This document shows positions 38,780 to 47,012 of a stretch of 48,102 bases of DNA, in pieces. Each line of letters starts with the position of its first letter. Position 1 is the first letter of the stretch. A model generated the notes under the pieces. That model saw only the letters and a program-made list of their open reading frames with translations, made no database searches and was not told the DNA's origin. Made by a program: the position numbers and the translations under genes. The DNA is taken from positions 144,496 to 192,597 of the forward strand of contig JAVHYA010000001.1 in NCBI GenBank assembly GCA_031119395.1, written 5' to 3'. Source of the DNA: Pseudomonadota bacterium (GTDB lineage Bacteria > Pseudomonadota > Gammaproteobacteria > Burkholderiales > Burkholderiaceae_C).

Positions 38780-38822
38780 CGATCTCCCGAGGGAAAAGCG
38801 TGTTCCGGCGTCCCCTGGAACA

Positions 38823-38846
38823 TGACAGCTGTCACGGTTTCGTCAT
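38823..38846 (+). promoter_or_regulatory. Pho box upstream of ppx, with a 12-bp palindrome
   Basis: On the plus strand CTGTCAC-ggtt-TCGTCAT (38829-38846) has the 11-bp PhoB spacing. It overlaps the perfect palindrome TGACAGCTGTCA (38823-38834), so a half-site also faces pstS. A TACCAT (38883-38888) could be the ppx -10, though it is further from the box than usual. Confidence 0.65.
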
Positions 38847-38916
38847 CCGCCGCGCGCACCATCGGTGCCCCGGTGGCGCCGTTACCATGCAGGCTCATTC
38901 CGGCTCCTCCCTTCCC

Positions 38917-40434
38917 ATGCAAAACGGCACCCGCCTGGCCGCGATCGACATCGGCTCCAACAGCTTCCGGCTCGAGATCGGGCGCGTCGACCACGGGCAG
39001 ATCCACCGCAGCGAATACCTCAAGGACACCGTGCGCCTGGGCAACGGCCTGGACAGTGCACGCAACCTCACACCCGAGGCCATGCAGCGCGGCTGGGACG
39101 CCCTCGCCCGCTTCGGCGAGCGGCTGGCCGGCTTCGAGCGCTCGCAGGTGCGCGCCGTGGCCACCCAGACCCTGCGGGAAGCGCGCAACCGCGACGAGTT
39201 CCTGCTGCGCGCGCGCACCGTGCTGGGCTTCGGCATCGACGTCATTCCGGGGCGCGAAGAGGCACGCCTGATCTACCAGGGCGTGGCGCACCTGCTGCCG
39301 CAGGGCGAGAGCAGCGACGCCGAGCGCCGCCTGGTCATCGACATCGGCGGCCGCTCGACCGAACTCATCATCGGCCAGCGGCTCAAGCCGCTGGTCACCG
39401 AGTCCTACCGCGTCGGCAGCGTGGCCTGGTCGATGAAGTACTTCCCTCAGGGCCAGTTCACCGCCGGCGCCTTCCGCACCGCCGAGATCGCCGCCCAGGC
39501 GCTGCTCGACGATGCGCTGGGCAGCTACACGCGCGACCGCTGGGACGTGGCCTACGGCGCCTCGGGCACCATCGGCGCGGTGGGCGACGTGCTGGCCGCG
39601 GCCGGCGGTGCGCCCGGCGTGGTCACGCGCGAGGGACTCGACTGGCTGCTCGACCGGCTGCTCAAGGCCGGCAGCGCCGACAAGCTGCGCATCGACGGCA
39701 TGCGCGAGGACCGCAAGGCCGTCATCGGCGGCGGCGTGAGCGTGCTGCGCGCGCTGTTCGACCTGCTGCGCATCGACCACATGAAGGTCGCGGCCGGCGC
39801 GCTGCGCCACGGCGTGCTGTACGAGCTGCTGGAGCGCGACGAGGCCGTGGCCGACCTGCGCACCACCACGGTGGAACGCCTGGCCACCCGCTTCGACGCC
39901 GACGCCGCCCAGTCGGCACGCGTGGAGGACGCCGCGAGCGCCCTCTTCGTGCAGCTCGTGCCCGAGGCGCGTGGCGGCGCGACGACCAGCCGCTCCGGCC
40001 GCTCGTTGCGCAAGCTGCAGTGGGCGGCGCGGCTGCACGAGATCGGCATGCAGATTTCGCACAGCGACTACCACAAGCACGGTGCCTACATCCTCGACCA
40101 TGCGGATGCGCCGGGCTTCGCGGTCAACGAGATGCACGTGCTGAGCCAGCTGGTGCTGGGCCACCGCGGCAAGCTGCGCAAGATCGAACCTGCGCTGGAC
40201 GAACCGGCCTTCGCGGCCCAGCTGCTGGCGCTGCGGCTGGCCGTCATCCTCTGCCATGCGCATCGCGAACCCGAGCTGGAGGCGCTCAGCGTCGACGCGG
40301 CGGGGCCGCGTGCTTTCGCCGTGCGGTGCAGCGCCGACTGGTGCGAGCGCTTCCCGCAGTCGGCACACCTGCTGCGCGAGGAAGTGCTGGCCTGGCAGAA
40401 GACGCCCTGGCGCCTCACGCTCACCGTGGGCTGA
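38917..40434 (+). CDS. ppx: Exopolyphosphatase Ppx/GppA family
   Basis: A 505-residue ASKHA-fold phosphatase that removes terminal phosphate from polyphosphate (and possibly pppGpp). The phosphate loops AAIDIGSNSFRLEIG and VIDIGGRSTELIIG and the adenosine-type motif GASGTIGAVGD are present; a C-terminal HD-like region includes LHEIGMQISHSDYHKHGAYI. I chose the ATG at 38917 because the in-frame ATG at 38887 overlaps the possible -10 element. Divergent from pstS with Pho boxes between, and convergent with the sixA-ppk pair. Confidence 0.94.
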   Translation: MQNGTRLAAIDIGSNSFRLEIGRVDHGQIHRSEYLKDTVRLGNGLDSARNLTPEAMQRGWDALARFGERLAGFERSQVRAVATQTLREARNRDEFLLRARTVLGFGIDVIPGREEARLIYQGVAHLLPQGESSDAERRLVIDIGGRSTELIIGQRLKPLVTESYRVGSVAWSMKYFPQGQFTAGAFRTAEIAAQALLDDALGSYTRDRWDVAYGASGTIGAVGDVLAAAGGAPGVVTREGLDWLLDRLLKAGSADKLRIDGMREDRKAVIGGGVSVLRALFDLLRIDHMKVAAGALRHGVLYELLERDEAVADLRTTTVERLATRFDADAAQSARVEDAASALFVQLVPEARGGATTSRSGRSLRKLQWAARLHEIGMQISHSDYHKHGAYILDHADAPGFAVNEMHVLSQLVLGHRGKLRKIEPALDEPAFAAQLLALRLAVILCHAHREPELEALSVDAAGPRAFAVRCSADWCERFPQSAHLLREEVLAWQKTPWRLTLTVG

Positions 40435-40500
40435 ATGCTCTCTTTTTGATAGCTGATCGCGCCCGTCCGACGGGCGTTTCGGCCACTTTTGGCTCGAAGA
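40434..40500 (+). repeat. Dispersed ~65-bp repeat, family 1, copy 6
   Basis: Starts at the last base of the ppx stop: TGCTCTCTTTTTGATAGCTG, then ATCGCGCCCGTCCGACGGGC, then GTTTCGGCCACTTTTGGCTC. This copy has the most complete GC hairpin (GCCCGtccgaCGGGC). It lies between convergent ppx and sixA and may act as a terminator-like structure. Confidence 0.78.
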
Positions 40501-40515
40501 ACGAGCCGACGGCGA

Positions 40516-40977
40516 TCAGAGCAGCTCGGGCGCCTGCACCGTCACCATCACCGTCTGCACCTCGCCGTCGCGCTCGCGCGTGCGCAGCCACCACACCGCC
40601 CCCTTGCGGACCGCGCAGCTGTCCTGCTTCAGGCCCAGCAGCCGGGCCACGGCCTGGCCCAGTGCCGGCTGGTGCCCCACCAGCAGCACGACCGACTTGC
40701 CGTTGGGCCAGCTGGCCGCGTCGAGCAGGGCCTCGGCCCCGGCATCGGGCCTGAGCTCGTCGCGCACCTTGTACTTGCGGCCCAGGGCCAGCACGGTCTG
40801 CTCGCAGCGGCGCGCCGGGCTGCTGAGGATGCGGGTGCCCTCGGGCAGTTGGCGGTCGAGCCAGGCGGCCATGCGCTTGGCCTGCTTCTCGCCACGCCCG
40901 GTGAGCGAGCGCTGCAGGTCGTCGCAGCCTTCGGTCCAGTCTTCGGCTTCGGCGTGGCGCCAGAGGATCAGGTCCAT
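40516..40977 (-). CDS. sixA: Phosphohistidine phosphatase SixA
   Basis: A 153-residue histidine phosphatase. The catalytic RHG-type motif is LWRHAEAED (His8), with a second conserved His in LLVGHQPALGQ. In E. coli SixA dephosphorylates phosphohistidine in the ArcB HPt domain or PTS-Ntr. It lies 32 bp after ppk on the same strand, so co-transcription is likely, linking it to phosphate/polyphosphate metabolism here. Confidence 0.93.
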   Translation of the reverse strand: MDLILWRHAEAEDWTEGCDDLQRSLTGRGEKQAKRMAAWLDRQLPEGTRILSSPARRCEQTVLALGRKYKVRDELRPDAGAEALLDAASWPNGKSVVLLVGHQPALGQAVARLLGLKQDSCAVRKGAVWWLRTRERDGEVQTVMVTVQAPELL

Positions 40978-41009
40978 GTCCTTCTTCGCTTTCTCGTCGG
41001 CGATCGGGT

Positions 41010-43181
41010 TCAATCGCGGCGCGCCTCGCGGCTGCGCCCGCGCGCGCCGTAGCGCGCCATGAGCGCCTGCTGGGCGCCGTGGGCTTCGATGGTGCGCGAG
41101 GCACCTTCCTCGCCGGCGTGGGTGTCGCCGTGCACGCGCTCGTAGGTTCCGTCGGGTCGCAGCTCCCAGGCGTCGCGGCCGTCGTGGAGGTAGGCGACCA
41201 GGCATTCGTCGATGAGGCGCTGGCGCAGCACCGGGTCGGTCACCGGCCAGGCCAGCTCGACGCGCCGCATCATGTTGCGGTTCATCCAGTCGGCGCTGGA
41301 CAGGTAGAGCGACTCGTCCTCGCCGTCGCGGAAATAGAAGACGCGCGAATGCTCCAGGAAGCGCCCGATGATCGAGCGCACGCGGATGTTCTCGCTGTGG
41401 CCCGGCACCTGGGCGGCCAGCGTGCAGGCGCCGCGCACGATGAGGTCGATCTTCACGCCGCGCTGGCCCGCACGCAGCAGCGCAGCGATCAGCGCCTCGT
41501 CGGTCAGCGCGTTCATCTTGGCCACCACGCGCGTCGGCCTGCCCTGCCCGGCCGCCAAGCCGAGCGCGTCGATCTGCGCGATCAGGTGGCTGTGCAGGTC
41601 GAAGGGCGCGAGCCACATGCGGTTGAGCCTGGGCAGCCGGCTCTGGCTGGCCAGGTGCACGAACACGGCTTCCATGTCGGCCGTGAGCAGCGGGTCCGCC
41701 GTGAGGTGGCTGATGTCGGTGTACAGGCTGGCCGTGCGCGGGTTGTAGTTGCCGGTGGACAGGTGGCCGTAGTGGCACAGGCGCTTGCCCTCGCGCCGCG
41801 TGACCAGCAGCATCTTGGCGTGGGTCTTGAGGCCCACGACGCCGTACACCACCTGCGCGCCGATCGCCTCCAGCACCTCGGCCCAGTTGATGTTGGCCTC
41901 TTCGTCGAAGCGGGCCTTCAGCTCCACCACCACCGTCACTTCCTTGCCGCGCCGCACGGCCTCGCGCAGCAGGTCCATCAGTTCCGAATCGGCGCCGGTG
42001 CGGTAGATGGTCTGCTTGATCGCCAGCACGGCGGGATCGGCCACGGCCTCGCGCAGGAAGGCCAGCACGCCGTCGAAGCTCTCGAAGGGCTGGTGGATCA
42101 GCACGTCGCCGCGCTTGAGGCGGTCGAAGAAGGACTGCCCCGGCGACAGGTTGATCGGGTAGGAGGCCTGGTACGGCGGAAAGCGCAGCTTGCGGAATTC
42201 CGGCGCATCGATCAGGTCGATCATCTGCGTGAAGCGCGCCAGGTTGACCGGCCCGTGCACGCGGTACAGCGCGCCCGCCGGCAGGTTGAACTGCGCCAGC
42301 AGGAAGCTCGCGAGCGACTCGGCGCAGCTGGACGACACCTCCAGCCGCACCGCCTGCCCATAGTGGCGGTGCTGCAGCCCCTGGCGCAGGGCGGTGCGCA
42401 GGTTGGTCACGTCCTCCTCGTCCACCGCCAGGTCGGAATGCCGGGTGACGCGGAACTGCGAGAACTCGCCCACCACGCGCCCCGGGAACATCGACTGCAG
42501 ATGCGCCCGCACGATGCTCGACAGCGCCACCACCAGCGTCTTGCCGCCCGACACCTTGGCCGGCATGCGGATCAGGCGCGGCAGCACGCGCGGCACCTTG
42601 AGGATGGCGATCGGGTTCTCGCGCCCGAAGGCGTCCTTGCCCGCCAGGCGCACGATGAAGTTGAGCGACTTGTTGGCCACCTGCGGAAAGGGGTGGGCCG
42701 GATCGAGCCCCACCGGGATCAGCAGCGGGCGCACCTCGCGCTCGAAGTACTCCTGCACCCACTTGCGCTGGGCGGCGTCGCGCTTGCCGTGCGAGATGAT
42801 CTGGATGCCGTGCTTGGCGAAGGCCGGCATCAGCTCGTCGTTGTAGAGCGCGTACTGGCGCTCGACCAGCGCGTGCGCGGCCTGCGACAGGGCCTCGAAG
42901 GACTCGGCGGTGTAGTTGCCCTTCTGCTCGCCGGCGGCGTGGGCCTGCAGGTGCGGCGCGGCGCGCACCTCGAAGAATTCGTCCAGGTTCGACGACACGA
43001 TGCACAGGTAGCGCAGCCGCTCGAGCAGCGGCACTTCCGGCCGCTCGGCCCAGTTGAGCACCCGGCGGTTGAAGGCCAGGATGCTGTGGTCACGGTCCAG
43101 CAGCGTGACGGGCTGGAGAGCGGGCACGGGCACCGCCTCGGGCAACACGGCGTCGTCGGGGAGTGCGGGGGACAAAGGCAT
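41010..43181 (-). CDS. ppk1: Polyphosphate kinase 1
   Basis: A 723-residue enzyme that makes polyphosphate from ATP. The N-terminal domain opens LDRDHSILAFNRRVLNWAE. The two catalytic phospholipase-D-like His motifs are visible: LKTHAKMLLV (autophosphorylated His) and CHYGHLSTGNYNP. The C-terminal part has YLSSADWMNRNM and ELAWPV. The ATG at 43181 was chosen over in-frame upstream codons, because those fall inside the Pho-box array. Opposite in action to ppx at 38917 and expected to be induced by phosphate starvation. Confidence 0.96.
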   Translation of the reverse strand: MPLSPALPDDAVLPEAVPVPALQPVTLLDRDHSILAFNRRVLNWAERPEVPLLERLRYLCIVSSNLDEFFEVRAAPHLQAHAAGEQKGNYTAESFEALSQAAHALVERQYALYNDELMPAFAKHGIQIISHGKRDAAQRKWVQEYFEREVRPLLIPVGLDPAHPFPQVANKSLNFIVRLAGKDAFGRENPIAILKVPRVLPRLIRMPAKVSGGKTLVVALSSIVRAHLQSMFPGRVVGEFSQFRVTRHSDLAVDEEDVTNLRTALRQGLQHRHYGQAVRLEVSSSCAESLASFLLAQFNLPAGALYRVHGPVNLARFTQMIDLIDAPEFRKLRFPPYQASYPINLSPGQSFFDRLKRGDVLIHQPFESFDGVLAFLREAVADPAVLAIKQTIYRTGADSELMDLLREAVRRGKEVTVVVELKARFDEEANINWAEVLEAIGAQVVYGVVGLKTHAKMLLVTRREGKRLCHYGHLSTGNYNPRTASLYTDISHLTADPLLTADMEAVFVHLASQSRLPRLNRMWLAPFDLHSHLIAQIDALGLAAGQGRPTRVVAKMNALTDEALIAALLRAGQRGVKIDLIVRGACTLAAQVPGHSENIRVRSIIGRFLEHSRVFYFRDGEDESLYLSSADWMNRNMMRRVELAWPVTDPVLRQRLIDECLVAYLHDGRDAWELRPDGTYERVHGDTHAGEEGASRTIEAHGAQQALMARYGARGRSREARRD

Positions 43182-43203
43182 GAAACTTGATTCTGCGGCA
43201 AAG

Positions 43204-43254
43204 ATGACAGCCGTCACGGAAGTGTCATCACGCCACATGACAGCCCCGTGACAG
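43204..43254 (-). promoter_or_regulatory. Phased Pho-box array upstream of ppk1
   Basis: On the minus strand CTGTCAC-gggg-CTGTCAT (43254-43237) is a near-perfect Pho box, and a further exact CTGTCAT (43210-43204) lies 44 bp from the first, exactly four 11-bp steps. On the plus strand CCGTCAC-ggaa-GTGTCAT (43211-43228) has the same spacing in the other direction, within the array. Confidence 0.82.
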
Positions 43255-43286
43255 CGTTCTTCGCCGTTTGGCGTGGGCGCCGTGCG

Positions 43287-44144
43287 TCAGTTGCCCAGGA
43301 AATGCCGGCGGTAGCGCGGCGGCAGGTCCGCGATGCGCATCAGCATCGGCAGGTCGGCCGTGTTGAAGTCCGGGTCCCAGGCCGGCGCGCCGAGCACCTT
43401 GGCGCCCAGGCGGAGGTAGCCCCTGATGAGGGCCGGCGGCTCGATGGCGAGGGAGTCGTCCAGCCGCTCCACCGGCAGCGGCAGGCGCGGCTGCACGTGG
43501 TACTGGATCGGCGCCATGTGCGTCTGCGACACCTGTCGCCAGATGCTGGCCGCCGCGTCGCCGCTGGTCACGCCGTTGTGCCACATGGGAATGCTCGCGC
43601 AGCCGATCATGGTGTCCAGCTGGTTGCGGTGCATGAAGGCGGCCAGCGCCCCCCACAGCGCCATGATGACGCCGCCCTGGCGGTGGTCGCGGTGCACGCA
43701 GCTGCGGCCCAGTTCGACCATCCGCTCGCGCAGGCCGCGCAGCCGCGTCAGGTCGAATTCGGTGTCGCTGTAGGTGCCGCCCACGCGCCGCGCCTGGGCG
43801 GGCGTGAGCACGCGGTAGGTGCCGATGACCTGCCCCGTGGCCTCGTCGCGCACCAGCAGGTGTTCGCAGAAGTCGTCGAACAGGTCGACATCGTGGCCCG
43901 GCAGCGGCGTGCCCAGGCGTGCGCCCATCTCCCCGGCGAAGACCTCGTGGCGCAGGCGCTGGGCGGCCCGCACCTCGTCCTGGTGGCGCGCCCAGCCGAC
44001 CACCAGGCCGCGCTGCGCGGACACCGCGGGGGTCTCGACGGCCAGGCCGGCGGCGCGCGGTGCGGCCGGAACGGGGGCGGGCCAGAGCGTGCGGCGCAGG
44101 TCCAGCCCGGCCAGGGCAAGGGTGGGAATGGGCAGGTCTTTCAT
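43287..44144 (-). CDS. olsB: OlsB-like GNAT acyltransferase (ornithine lipid synthesis)
   Basis: A 285-residue GNAT-fold protein of the OlsB/hemolysin-type acyltransferase group. Typical elements are EVRAAQRLRHEVFAGEMG (about 68-85), DLFDDFCEHLLVRDEATGQV followed by IGTYRVL, and ELGRSCVHRDHRQGGVIMAL, which continues to the acyl-carrier-binding region. In family members it joins a 3-hydroxyacyl chain to ornithine, giving lyso-ornithine lipid; a partner OlsA acyltransferase is not in the window. The ATG at 44144 starts MKDLPIPTLALAGLD. A four-heptamer Pho-box array is directly upstream, which fits replacement of phospholipids during phosphate starvation. Specificity for ornithine is inferred. 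Confidence 0.8.
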   Translation of the reverse strand: MKDLPIPTLALAGLDLRRTLWPAPVPAAPRAAGLAVETPAVSAQRGLVVGWARHQDEVRAAQRLRHEVFAGEMGARLGTPLPGHDVDLFDDFCEHLLVRDEATGQVIGTYRVLTPAQARRVGGTYSDTEFDLTRLRGLRERMVELGRSCVHRDHRQGGVIMALWGALAAFMHRNQLDTMIGCASIPMWHNGVTSGDAAASIWRQVSQTHMAPIQYHVQPRLPLPVERLDDSLAIEPPALIRGYLRLGAKVLGAPAWDPDFNTADLPMLMRIADLPPRYRRHFLGN

Positions 44145-44185
44145 GGAGCGTCTGTGGATGTCGCCGCGCAGTCTGGTGGCGCGGC

Positions 44186-44225
44186 ATGAAGCCGGGATGA
44201 CATGCGCATGGCAGTTGGATGACGG
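44186..44225 (-). promoter_or_regulatory. Phased Pho-box array upstream of the olsB-like gene
   Basis: On the minus strand four heptamers in exact 11-bp phase: CCGTCAT, CTGCCAT, ATGTCAT, GCTTCAT, separated by ccaa, gcgc and cccg. The first three each match CTGTCAT at 6 of 7 positions; the fourth shares the TCAT end. The array ends 41 bp before the ATG. Confidence 0.72.
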
Positions 44226-44283
44226 CCGCGGCTGGCGTCTAATGGCGCCGACCGCCCTTCCCACCCATCGACCAGGAGTGCCC

Positions 44284-45930
44284 ATGGCCCAGACCGGCCC
44301 CACCGACATGGACAGCCGTCGCCACCAGATGTTTCCCGTGCTCGGCGACGCCGACCTGGCGCGCGTGGCGCGTTTCGGCACGATGGAGCGCTACCCCGAC
44401 GGCACGCGCATCTTCACCGCCGGCGAGGTCGGCCCGGGCATGCTGGTGGTGGTGCACGGCGTGATCGCCGTGAGCCAGCGCGACGGCCTGGGCCACGTGG
44501 TGCCGATCGTGCGCCAGGGGCCGGGCGAATTCACGGCCGAGGTCGGCCAGCTCTCCGGCCGGCCGGCCCTGGTCGACGGCCATGCCGAGGGGGACGTCGA
44601 GGCCCTGGTCGTGCCGCCGGCCTCGCTGCGCGCGCTGCTGATCGCCGAGGCCGACCTGGGCGAGCGCATCACCCGCGCCCTGATCCTGCGCCGCGTGGCC
44701 CTGATCGAATCCGGCCACAGCGGCCCCGTGCTGCTGGGCGACCCCGACGCGGCCGACATGGCGCGCCTGCAGAACTTCCTGCGGCGCAACGGCCACCCCT
44801 ACCACCTGGTCGATGCCAGCCAGGACCCCGACGCGGCCGCCGTGCTGGAGCGCTACGGCCGCTGCCAGGTGCTGGTGGTCTGCCCGGACGGCTCGGTGCT
44901 CCCCAACCCCGGCGAGGACGCGCTGGCGCGCTGCCTGGGCATGTTCGACAGCACGCCGCTGGACACCCTGTACGACGTCGCCATCGTCGGCGCCGGCCCC
45001 GCCGGCCTGGCCGCGGCGGTGTACGCGGCCTCGGAAGGCCTGCGCGTGGCGGTGCTGGACTGCCGCGCGTTCGGCGGCCAGGCCGGCGCCAGCGCGCGCA
45101 TCGAGAACTACCTGGGCTTCCCGACCGGCATCTCCGGCCAGGCGCTGGCCGGCCGCGCCTTCGTGCAGGCGCAGAAGTTCGGCGTCGAGATGCTGATCCC
45201 GGTGGAGGTCGTCGGCCTGGACTGCGCCCGGGACAACCCCGACGGCGCACTGCACCTGCGACTGGCCGACGGTCGCGTGCTGCGCTCGCGCACCGTGGTG
45301 GCGGCCAGCGGCGCACGCTACCGCCGCCCGGCCGTGCCGCGCCTGGCCGAGTTCGAGGGCCGCGGCGTCTGGTACTGGGCCTCGGCCATCGAGGCCAAGC
45401 TGTGCAGCCAGCAGGAGGTCGCCCTCGTCGGTGGCGGCAACTCGGCCGGCCAGGCCGCGGTGTTCCTGTCGCAGCACGCGGCCAAGGTGTCGGTGCTCAT
45501 CCGCGGCCCGTCGCTCGCGGCCAGCATGTCGCGCTACCTCATCGAACGCATCGAGGCCACGCCCAACATCGCGCTGCACCCGCACACGGAATTGCTGCGG
45601 CTCGACGGCGACCCGTCGACCGGGCTGGCCGGCGCCTACTGGCACAACCGCCAGAGCGGCGAGGACTACCGCTGCGACACGCGCAACGTGTTCCTCTTCA
45701 TCGGCGCCGATCCGGAGACCGGCTGGCTGCAGGACTGCGGCGTCGAGGTCGACCACGCCGGCTTCGTGTGCACGGGCCGCAACGGCGCGGCACCGCTCGA
45801 AGCGAGCATCGCCGGCGTCTTCGCGATCGGCGACGTGCGCTCCGGCTCGGTCAAGCGCGTGGGCGGTGCCATCGGCGAAGGCGCGGCCGCCGTGGCCCAG
45901 ATCCACCGGCACCTGGCGCCGGTGGCCTGA
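44284..45930 (+). CDS. cNMP-like / thioredoxin-like / thioredoxin reductase-like fusion flavoprotein
   Basis: A 548-residue protein in three parts. Residues about 15-135 resemble a CRP-type cNMP-binding barrel with a degenerate cassette (FTAEVGQLSGRPALVDG). Residues 145-220 resemble a glutaredoxin/thioredoxin-like domain (LQNFLRRNGHPYHLVD) without a CxxC. Residues 230-548 are a thioredoxin reductase-type flavoenzyme with VAIVGAGPAGLAAAVYAASEG, NAD(P)H motif VALVGGGNSAGQAAVFLSQ and GDVRSGSVKRVGGAIGEGA. The redox pair CxxC of true TrxR is missing (WYWASAIEAKLC in its place), so it cannot act as a normal thioredoxin reductase. AGGAG precedes the ATG. Similar fusions are known in bacteria, but their substrates are not clear to me. 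Confidence 0.88.
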   Translation: MAQTGPTDMDSRRHQMFPVLGDADLARVARFGTMERYPDGTRIFTAGEVGPGMLVVVHGVIAVSQRDGLGHVVPIVRQGPGEFTAEVGQLSGRPALVDGHAEGDVEALVVPPASLRALLIAEADLGERITRALILRRVALIESGHSGPVLLGDPDAADMARLQNFLRRNGHPYHLVDASQDPDAAAVLERYGRCQVLVVCPDGSVLPNPGEDALARCLGMFDSTPLDTLYDVAIVGAGPAGLAAAVYAASEGLRVAVLDCRAFGGQAGASARIENYLGFPTGISGQALAGRAFVQAQKFGVEMLIPVEVVGLDCARDNPDGALHLRLADGRVLRSRTVVAASGARYRRPAVPRLAEFEGRGVWYWASAIEAKLCSQQEVALVGGGNSAGQAAVFLSQHAAKVSVLIRGPSLAASMSRYLIERIEATPNIALHPHTELLRLDGDPSTGLAGAYWHNRQSGEDYRCDTRNVFLFIGADPETGWLQDCGVEVDHAGFVCTGRNGAAPLEASIAGVFAIGDVRSGSVKRVGGAIGEGAAAVAQIHRHLAPVA

Positions 45931-45964
45931 ACGGCGCGCCGCCAAGCCCACGCGCCCGGCGGGG

Positions 45965-45981
45965 CGGTGCCACCGGCACCG
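45965..45981. repeat. Short hairpin between the flavoprotein and GST genes
   Basis: CGGTGCC and GGCACCG pair around ACC. It lies 34 bp after the flavoprotein stop without a T-tract; a weak terminator is possible. A TATGCT (46003-46008) just downstream may be the GST -10. Confidence 0.35.
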
Positions 45982-46055
45982 GCGGGCGCGCCGGGCCGCC
46001 GCTATGCTGGCCGGCCCCTTCAAACCCCCTTCAATCCCGACGGAAGCCGAGCCCC

Positions 46056-46760
46056 ATGCCCCAAGCGCCCATCGACGTCTATTCCTGGCCCACGCCCAAC
46101 GGCCACAAGGTCCACATCCTGCTCGAGGAAACCGGCCTGCCCTACCGCGTGCACCCGATCAACATCGGCCAGGGCGACCAGTTCACCGAGGACTTCCTGG
46201 CCATCAGCCCCAACAACAAGATCCCGGCCATCACCGACCCCGACGGGCCGGATGGCCAGCCCATCTCCCTGTTCGAATCCGGCGCCATCCTCGTGTACCT
46301 GGCGGGCAAGACCGGGCAGTTCCTGCCCGAGGGCGACCGTGCGCGCTACGAGGTGCTGCAGTGGCTCATGTTCCAGATGGGCGGCGTCGGCCCCATGCTG
46401 GGCCAGGCGCACCACTTCCGCATGTATGCGCCCGAGAAGATCGGCTACGCCATCGACCGCTACACCAACGAGGCCAAGCGCCTGTACGGCGTGATCGACA
46501 AGCGCCTGTCCAAGAGCGCCTTCATCGCCGGCGACGACTACACCATCGCCGACATGGCCATCTTCCCGTGGCTGCGCAGCTGGGAGAACCAGGGCATCGT
46601 GCTCGGCGAGTACCCGCACCTCAAGGCCTGGTTCGACGGCATCGCCGCCCGCCCCGCGGTGCAGCGCGGCGTGAAGGTGCTGGCCGACCTGCGCAAGCCC
46701 ATCACCGACGACAAGGCGCGCGACATCCTCTTCGGCAAGTCGCAGTACGAGCGGCGCTGA
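46056..46760 (+). CDS. Nu-class glutathione S-transferase, YfcG/YghU-like
   Basis: A 234-residue cytoplasmic GST. The N-terminal thioredoxin-fold domain has TPNGHKVHILLEETGLPY, where the Thr/Asn pair replaces the Tyr/Ser of other classes, then ISPNNKIPAI with the cis-Pro and ESGAILVYLAGK. The C-terminal helical domain has FQMGGVGPMLGQAHHFRMYAPE and DYTIADMAIFPWLR. E. coli relatives reduce disulfides using two bound glutathiones. It belongs functionally with gloB, the Kef antiporter and the MAPEG protein as glutathione-linked genes in the window, but these are not one operon. Confidence 0.94.
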   Translation: MPQAPIDVYSWPTPNGHKVHILLEETGLPYRVHPINIGQGDQFTEDFLAISPNNKIPAITDPDGPDGQPISLFESGAILVYLAGKTGQFLPEGDRARYEVLQWLMFQMGGVGPMLGQAHHFRMYAPEKIGYAIDRYTNEAKRLYGVIDKRLSKSAFIAGDDYTIADMAIFPWLRSWENQGIVLGEYPHLKAWFDGIAARPAVQRGVKVLADLRKPITDDKARDILFGKSQYERR

Positions 46761-46791
46761 CGCGCAGGTCGGGCCGCGGGTTTTCTGTGGG

Positions 46792-46797
46792 TAGAAT
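46792..46797 (+). promoter_or_regulatory. Probable -10 box for the tRNA genes
   Basis: TAGAAT lies 12 bp before the 5' end of tRNA-Pro, with a G-rich stretch before it. It resembles the TAGAAT before ffs. Confidence 0.45.
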
Positions 46798-46808
46798 GCG
46801 CAGTTCGT

Positions 46809-46885
46809 CGGAGCGTAGCGCAGCCTGGTAGCGCATCTGCTTTGGGAGCAGAGGGTCGCGAGTTCGAATCCCGCCGCTCCGACCA
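46809..46885 (+). tRNA. tRNA-Pro (anticodon UGG)
   Basis: A 77-base cloverleaf: acceptor CGGAGCG/CGCTCCG, D-arm GCGC...GCGC, anticodon stem TCTGC/GCAGA with loop TTTGGGA (anticodon TGG at 46843-46845), T-loop TTCGAAT, discriminator A and encoded CCA. A T-rich tract follows at 46887-46892. Confidence 0.97.
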
Positions 46886-46935
46886 CTTTTTTCCTTCTTC
46901 CCGTCCCGCCTCCACCGCATTCCTGCCACAGGAAT

Positions 46936-47012
46936 CTGCCCGTAGCTCAACTGGATAGAGCAGCTGCCTTCTAAGCAGCAGGTCGGGGGTTCGAGCCCCT
47001 CCGGGCAGGCCA
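46936..47012 (+). tRNA. tRNA-Arg (anticodon UCU)
   Basis: A 77-base cloverleaf: acceptor CTGCCCG/CGGGCAG, D-arm GCTC...GAGC, anticodon stem GCTGC/GCAGC with loop CTTCTAA (anticodon TCT at 46970-46972), T-loop TTCGAGC, discriminator G and encoded CCA. It reads AGA, a rare codon in such GC-rich genomes. It lies 50 bp after tRNA-Pro, probably on the same transcript. Confidence 0.97.

Noticed and set aside
41079-43190. Long plus-strand frame opposite ppk1
   Set aside because: Shadow of ppk1; no domain signature and an implausible His/Arg/Gly-rich composition.
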